Positions 29,851-33,031 of a stretch of 33,031 nt of DNA are shown here, piece by piece. Origin of the DNA: Candidatus Woesearchaeota archaeon. Lineage in GTDB: Archaea > Nanobdellota > Nanobdellia > Woesearchaeales > GW2011-AR9. Under the pieces are notes generated by a model. The model was not told the origin of the DNA, ran no database searches, and saw only the letters and a program-made list of their open reading frames with translations. The position numbers and the translations under genes are program-made. The stretch covers positions 1 to 33,031 of the forward strand of contig JABJOX010000046.1 in NCBI GenBank assembly GCA_018664115.1, read 5' to 3'. Positions within the stretch are counted from its first letter, which is position 1; each line of letters starts with the position of its first letter.

Positions 29851-31320
29851 ATGGTAAAAAAGAGAGTGAATAAAAAATCTAAATCAAATGGATTTGCTGA
29901 TTTTTTTAAAAATAAATATTTTGTTTCTGCGGTATTTGTTTTGATTATCGTTAGCGGATTTTTTTTAATGAGTACGTTAAGTCAAAGTGAAGAAGCAATT
30001 GCTGGTGAAGCTTATCGGAAGAGCGTATCTCGGGGAACTACAAGTCCTTATTTTCAGTTGTATAAAGAGTATAAAACTTTTCATGAGATGAGTGCCGGTA
30101 AAGTTACTTTTAGAACTTTTAATGATGCTTTAATGCGAAGTAATGTTTTTTATGCAGATTCGTTTAGTCGTGTTCCTGAAAGTAGAATAGAAACAAGAAA
30201 TAGTTATAGAGATTTGAAAAAGTTGGTTAATGAAGTTTATGCTGGGAAAAGCAAAAGTTCTATTAAGAGCATTGCTTGGTTAATGGTTTATGAAGATTCT
30301 GTTAAGATGAAATTATTTGGTAAAATTGATAAAAAGCCTTTAAATCCTCTTTTTTTAAGACAACTTAAAGAAATTTTGGTAGGGACAACTGAAAGCGGTG
30401 GCCCTAGTGGTAGCGGAGGTTCTAGTGGTGGTTCTATTGACACTGGTTTCCTTGGAGGAGGCTCCAGTGGTGGTTTTGATTGTGGTGAAGGTTCCGGTAG
30501 TGGCGGCGCTATGGGCGAAGCCGGTGGTGGCAATAATCCAATGGGGACATCTGTTGATCCAATGGGTCCAACTGGAACTGATTCTTCTGGACAACCAACC
30601 CCTTTTAGTGAAGTGGGTTATGGTGATCCTTATAATGCTGGTGGACCTTGTGGTCCTGGCGGTTCTATTGATGCTGATAAGTTAGGTGGTCAAACTGGTA
30701 ATGAAGGTTCTGGTGATAGTTCTAGTGTGGATAATGATATGTATAAAGGTAATAGTGGTGTGACTTATACTGAAACGAACAAGAATAATGATGGTTCATA
30801 TGACCAAACAGAACATACTTACAAGACTATTGGTGAATCTTATGGTGTGGGCGGAACTAAATACGATGTTACACATACCTCACAAACTAGCTCTTATGAT
30901 TCAAATGGTGAAATGTCTGGGATGGGGGCAACTTCAACATCTACTGGCTCATATAACCAACAAGAATTTAATGACCTTAAGGATGACATTAAAACTGGCA
31001 TGTCGAAAGGGTTTGATCCTTTAGGTGACGATGGTGGAAATAATTGTGGTCCTGGTGGTCCTGGTGGAGCTTTTATGGATTGTGCTTCTGATGACGAAGC
31101 TATCTGTGGTCCTGGCGGTGCTGATCAATCTGTTGTTAAAAATACTGGTGGCGGACCTCAAGGTCAAACAGCTGGTTCGTTTGGTTGTGGTGTTGGAGAA
31201 GCAGCAATGATGATGATGAAGAAAGAGATGTTGTGGGATCCGAACCCAATTGATTTAGTGTCAAACAATTTAGGAAACATGTTTAACACTATGCAAGAAG
31301 GAGATTTTAACAACAAGTAA
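29851..31320 (+). CDS. Membrane-anchored Gly/Ser/Cys-rich protein B, paralog of protein A
   Basis: The 489-residue protein has the same build as protein A: basic start, membrane helix (about 24-42), EEAIAGEAYR (48-57), the helical domain (about 66-178, FQLYKEYKTFHEM, NDALMRSNVF, LVNEVYAG) and then a low-complexity region. That region differs: instead of EQTG repeats it has Gly/Ser blocks, CGPGG motifs (267, 399 and 419) and a Thr/Tyr/Ser-rich stretch (about 303-370, with VTYTETN and THTSQTSSYD) that could form beta strands. The block GTSVDPMGPTG (232-242) and the MDCA motif (409-412) are shared with A. The anchor and helical part have been held constant while the outer part diverged, as seen in surface proteins under selection for variation. 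Function unknown. Confidence 0.8.
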   Translation: MVKKRVNKKSKSNGFADFFKNKYFVSAVFVLIIVSGFFLMSTLSQSEEAIAGEAYRKSVSRGTTSPYFQLYKEYKTFHEMSAGKVTFRTFNDALMRSNVFYADSFSRVPESRIETRNSYRDLKKLVNEVYAGKSKSSIKSIAWLMVYEDSVKMKLFGKIDKKPLNPLFLRQLKEILVGTTESGGPSGSGGSSGGSIDTGFLGGGSSGGFDCGEGSGSGGAMGEAGGGNNPMGTSVDPMGPTGTDSSGQPTPFSEVGYGDPYNAGGPCGPGGSIDADKLGGQTGNEGSGDSSSVDNDMYKGNSGVTYTETNKNNDGSYDQTEHTYKTIGESYGVGGTKYDVTHTSQTSSYDSNGEMSGMGATSTSTGSYNQQEFNDLKDDIKTGMSKGFDPLGDDGGNNCGPGGPGGAFMDCASDDEAICGPGGADQSVVKNTGGGPQGQTAGSFGCGVGEAAMMMMKKEMLWDPNPIDLVSNNLGNMFNTMQEGDFNNK

Positions 31321-31350
31321 TTTTTTCTTTTTTTCTTTTTTTTTATTTTA
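31321..31350 (+). terminator. T-rich terminator after protein B
   Basis: Thirty bases after the stop, nearly all T, with a nine-T run or longer near 31336-31344. It is followed at once by the next promoter. Confidence 0.55.
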
Positions 31351-31407
31351 GTAACTTATATAAATAATAAAGTATTCTTTATCTTATAAAAAGAGGTTAA
31401 TAGATAA
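31351..31407 (+). promoter_or_regulatory. Shared-type promoter and leader, copy C (kinase gene)
   Basis: TATATAAAT (31357-31365) and AAAGTATTCTTT (31369-31380) match copies A and B, but the leader after 31381 differs and ends GAGGTTAATAGATAA before ATG 31408. The core promoter alone is conserved, which argues for shared regulation rather than mere duplication. Confidence 0.65.
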
Positions 31408-32376
31408 ATGATTAAGCGTTATGATGTGCTTTGTGTAGGTTCGGCTACTTTAGATAATTTCTTAACTACTGATTGTTCTTTAAAATCTGTTAAATTGGGT
31501 GATAAAGTTTTAGTAAAAAAAATAGAGAAACATTCTGGTGGTGGAGCTACTAATTCTGCTGCAGCGTTATCTAAATTAGGGTTAAAAGTGAAGTTATTAT
31601 CCAAGTTAGGTAATGATCATGATGCTGAGTTTATACTAAGAGAATTAAAACAATATAACTTGAAAAATGTTTGTTTACATCCAAGTAAACATAATACTGA
31701 TTTTTCTACAATTATTTCTTGTCCGCATAAAGATAGGGATAGAATTATTTATGTTCACAAAGGTGCTTCTCGAGATTTAAGTGTTAATGATTTTAAGAAA
31801 TCGCAATTAAAAGCGAAATGGATTTATTTGGCTAGCTTAATGGGAAAATCATTTCAAACAGGAAAAGAGATTGCTCAACACGCAAAGAAAAAGAAGATTA
31901 AGTTATTGTTTAACCCCTCTTTATACTTAGCAAAAAAAGGCAAGAAGTATTTGAAATTGGTATTGGAAGCAACTACTCTTCTTGTTTTAAATAAGAAAGA
32001 AGCACAGGTATTATTAGGAACAAAAACTAATTCTTACAAAGAATTGTTGATGGGGTTATACGAATTGGGTCCGGAAACAATAGTGATTTCTAATGGTCGA
32101 AAGATGACTTATGCTTTTCACGATGATAATTTTTATTCTATTTTACCTACAGATATTAAAGTTATTCACACTGCGGGAGCAGGAGATGCTTTCACTTCTG
32201 GGTTATTGGCAGGGATGATCAAGAAATATTCTTTTGAAGATGCTTTAAAGTTAGGTGTTGCTAATTCGTTATCTGTGATTCAACATGTTGGTACAAAGAA
32301 TAAGCTGCTTAATGAAAGGGAAGCAAAGTTGATGATGAAGAAATATAGGTTGAAGGTGGTTAAGCATGCATTCTAG
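31408..32376 (+). CDS. PfkB/ribokinase-family carbohydrate or nucleoside kinase
   Basis: The 322-residue protein has the family fold: VLCVGSATLDNF at the N-terminus, HSGGGATNSAAALSKLGL (about 43-60, PfkB signature 1 region), LVLNKKEAQVLLG, TIVISNGRKMTYAF, and signature 2 with the catalytic Asp in HTAGAGDAFTSGLLAGM (about 254-270). It phosphorylates a sugar, sugar phosphate or nucleoside; the substrate cannot be read from sequence. Archaeal relatives include ribokinase, nucleoside kinase and ADP-sugar kinases. Its promoter matches those of the two preceding surface-protein genes. It overlaps the next gene by 11 nt, so the two are coupled. Confidence 0.88.
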   Translation: MIKRYDVLCVGSATLDNFLTTDCSLKSVKLGDKVLVKKIEKHSGGGATNSAAALSKLGLKVKLLSKLGNDHDAEFILRELKQYNLKNVCLHPSKHNTDFSTIISCPHKDRDRIIYVHKGASRDLSVNDFKKSQLKAKWIYLASLMGKSFQTGKEIAQHAKKKKIKLLFNPSLYLAKKGKKYLKLVLEATTLLVLNKKEAQVLLGTKTNSYKELLMGLYELGPETIVISNGRKMTYAFHDDNFYSILPTDIKVIHTAGAGDAFTSGLLAGMIKKYSFEDALKLGVANSLSVIQHVGTKNKLLNEREAKLMMKKYRLKVVKHAF

Positions 32377-33031
32377 AAAACTAATTGATTGGATTAGGTC
32401 TAAAGAGGCAAAAGGATTAAGCGATAGTAAAGTTAAGAACAGGCTTCTAAAAGGTGGTTGGCCAGAAAAAGATATTGATTATGCTATCAATTATGCCCAC
32501 AAAGGCAAAGTCAACTGGATGCCTTTACTTTTATTGTTTATTGGTTCATTGATTTTGTTTTTTGTTGTTAATTCAATTAGCGAGAGTGGAGAGTGGGTAT
32601 TTATTTTCCTATTAGGTTCATTGATTGCTTTTTTTTATTCTCTTGTCCCTTATTTTAAATCAAACAAAAAAGAATGGTTTACAGAATTATTAATAATCAA
32701 TTATTCTTCGGGATTATTTGCTTTAGCTTTAACATTTTTCTTATTTAATTTAATAGTTTTTATTATTTATTTGACTAATTTATCTGTAACTATTCCTTTA
32801 ATTATAATTTTGGTATCTTTATGTATTATCTTTTTGTTTTATGTTTTCTTTTTCACGATTGAAAATATTTCAAAACATTTTGTTGGTTATTTTGATTATG
32901 AATCTTATTTTGTTTTCAAGCATTGGCCATTTAAGATTTTTAATGTTAACTGGAAGAAGAAATGGACTTTATTGAAGTATCCAGTAATTGTTATTGTGAT
33001 TGGATTGATTATTGCTGGGTTTATGTTTAAT
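32366..33031 (+). CDS. Multi-pass membrane protein (3' end outside window)
   Basis: An ATG at 32366, inside the end of the kinase gene and preceded by AAGGTGGTT, opens a frame that stays open to the window edge (222 codons). It starts MHSRKLIDWIRSKEAKGLSD. The first 45 residues form a short helical module (KVKNRLLKGGWPEKDIDYAI) of a kind often placed at the N-terminus of archaeal membrane proteins. Four or five membrane helices follow (about 52-70, 80-96, 110-135, 138-165 and 205-222), with a soluble loop around residues 170-200. Function unknown. Coupled translation with the kinase suggests a shared role. Confidence 0.75.
   Translation, partial: MHSRKLIDWIRSKEAKGLSDSKVKNRLLKGGWPEKDIDYAINYAHKGKVNWMPLLLLFIGSLILFFVVNSISESGEWVFIFLLGSLIAFFYSLVPYFKSNKKEWFTELLIINYSSGLFALALTFFLFNLIVFIIYLTNLSVTIPLIIILVSLCIIFLFYVFFFTIENISKHFVGYFDYESYFVFKHWPFKIFNVNWKKKWTLLKYPVIVIVIGLIIAGFMFN

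Noticed and set aside
30288-31210. Frames overlapping surface protein B (plus and minus strands)
   Set aside because: They are by-products of low-complexity Gly/Ser codons and have no start signals.
1-33031. tRNA or rRNA genes and transposases
   Set aside because: Intergenic gaps were read on both strands; none holds a cloverleaf-like GC-rich block, and no transposase or integrase motif was found in any frame.

Overview
This window looks like the chromosome of a low-GC archaeon, probably a DPANN lineage of the Woesearchaeota/Pacearchaeota kind. The signs are GGTGA-type Shine-Dalgarno sites, TATA boxes about 27 nt upstream of several start codons (leaderless transcripts), an archaeal-type GluRS and AspRS, a PRC-barrel protein, a COG1361 S-layer-like protein, and many small proteins of a kind seen in these lineages. 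The taxonomic call is an inference; there is no rRNA or tRNA here. No CRISPR array, transposase or intact mobile element was seen, and no gene-free stretch exceeds 300 bases.

Layout. 1-4502: end of a PRC-barrel gene, a small helical protein, then purB-purA, which convert IMP to AMP. PurA carries a complete HAD-phosphatase domain at its C-terminus. PurB, of the Escherichia coli type, carries an extra 80-residue tail that may be a decayed HAD remnant. 4507-8677 (minus strand): a methyltransferase, a small protein, a winged-helix regulator, a 77-bp structured palindromic element, glutamyl-tRNA synthetase, and a nucleotidyltransferase with a probable HEPN-like tail. 8806-12074: thioredoxin reductase, acetyl-CoA synthetase and a thioredoxin-like lipoprotein.

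12231-18542: an envelope cluster. It holds a COG1361 surface protein, a divergent putative zinc metalloprotease, two FtsX/MacB-type permeases separated by an unknown basic protein, and the ABC ATPase. The spacers hold strong hairpins, plus a duplicated permease start followed by a GC-rich structured insert. 18707-20956: a membrane-anchored DsbA-cupredoxin fusion and a Cys-rich anchored protein. 21027-24276: glutamate dehydrogenase, a possible N-formylglutamate amidohydrolase-like protein and AspRS. 24379-28247: a DUF4349 protein, a membrane-tethered ArsR-like regulator with two small membrane proteins, a Ca2+/Na+ antiporter, a DUF6485 protein and a DJ-1/PfpI protein.

28332-32376: two tandem paralogous membrane-anchored Gly/Ser/Cys-rich proteins and a PfkB-family kinase. 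Each has its own copy of nearly the same promoter. A 12-nt element in these promoters (AAAGTATTCTTT, one G variant) also occurs next to the TATA box of the DUF4349 gene, suggesting a small regulon. This module, the purine-enzyme HAD fusions and the disrupted permease start are the best candidates for something undescribed.
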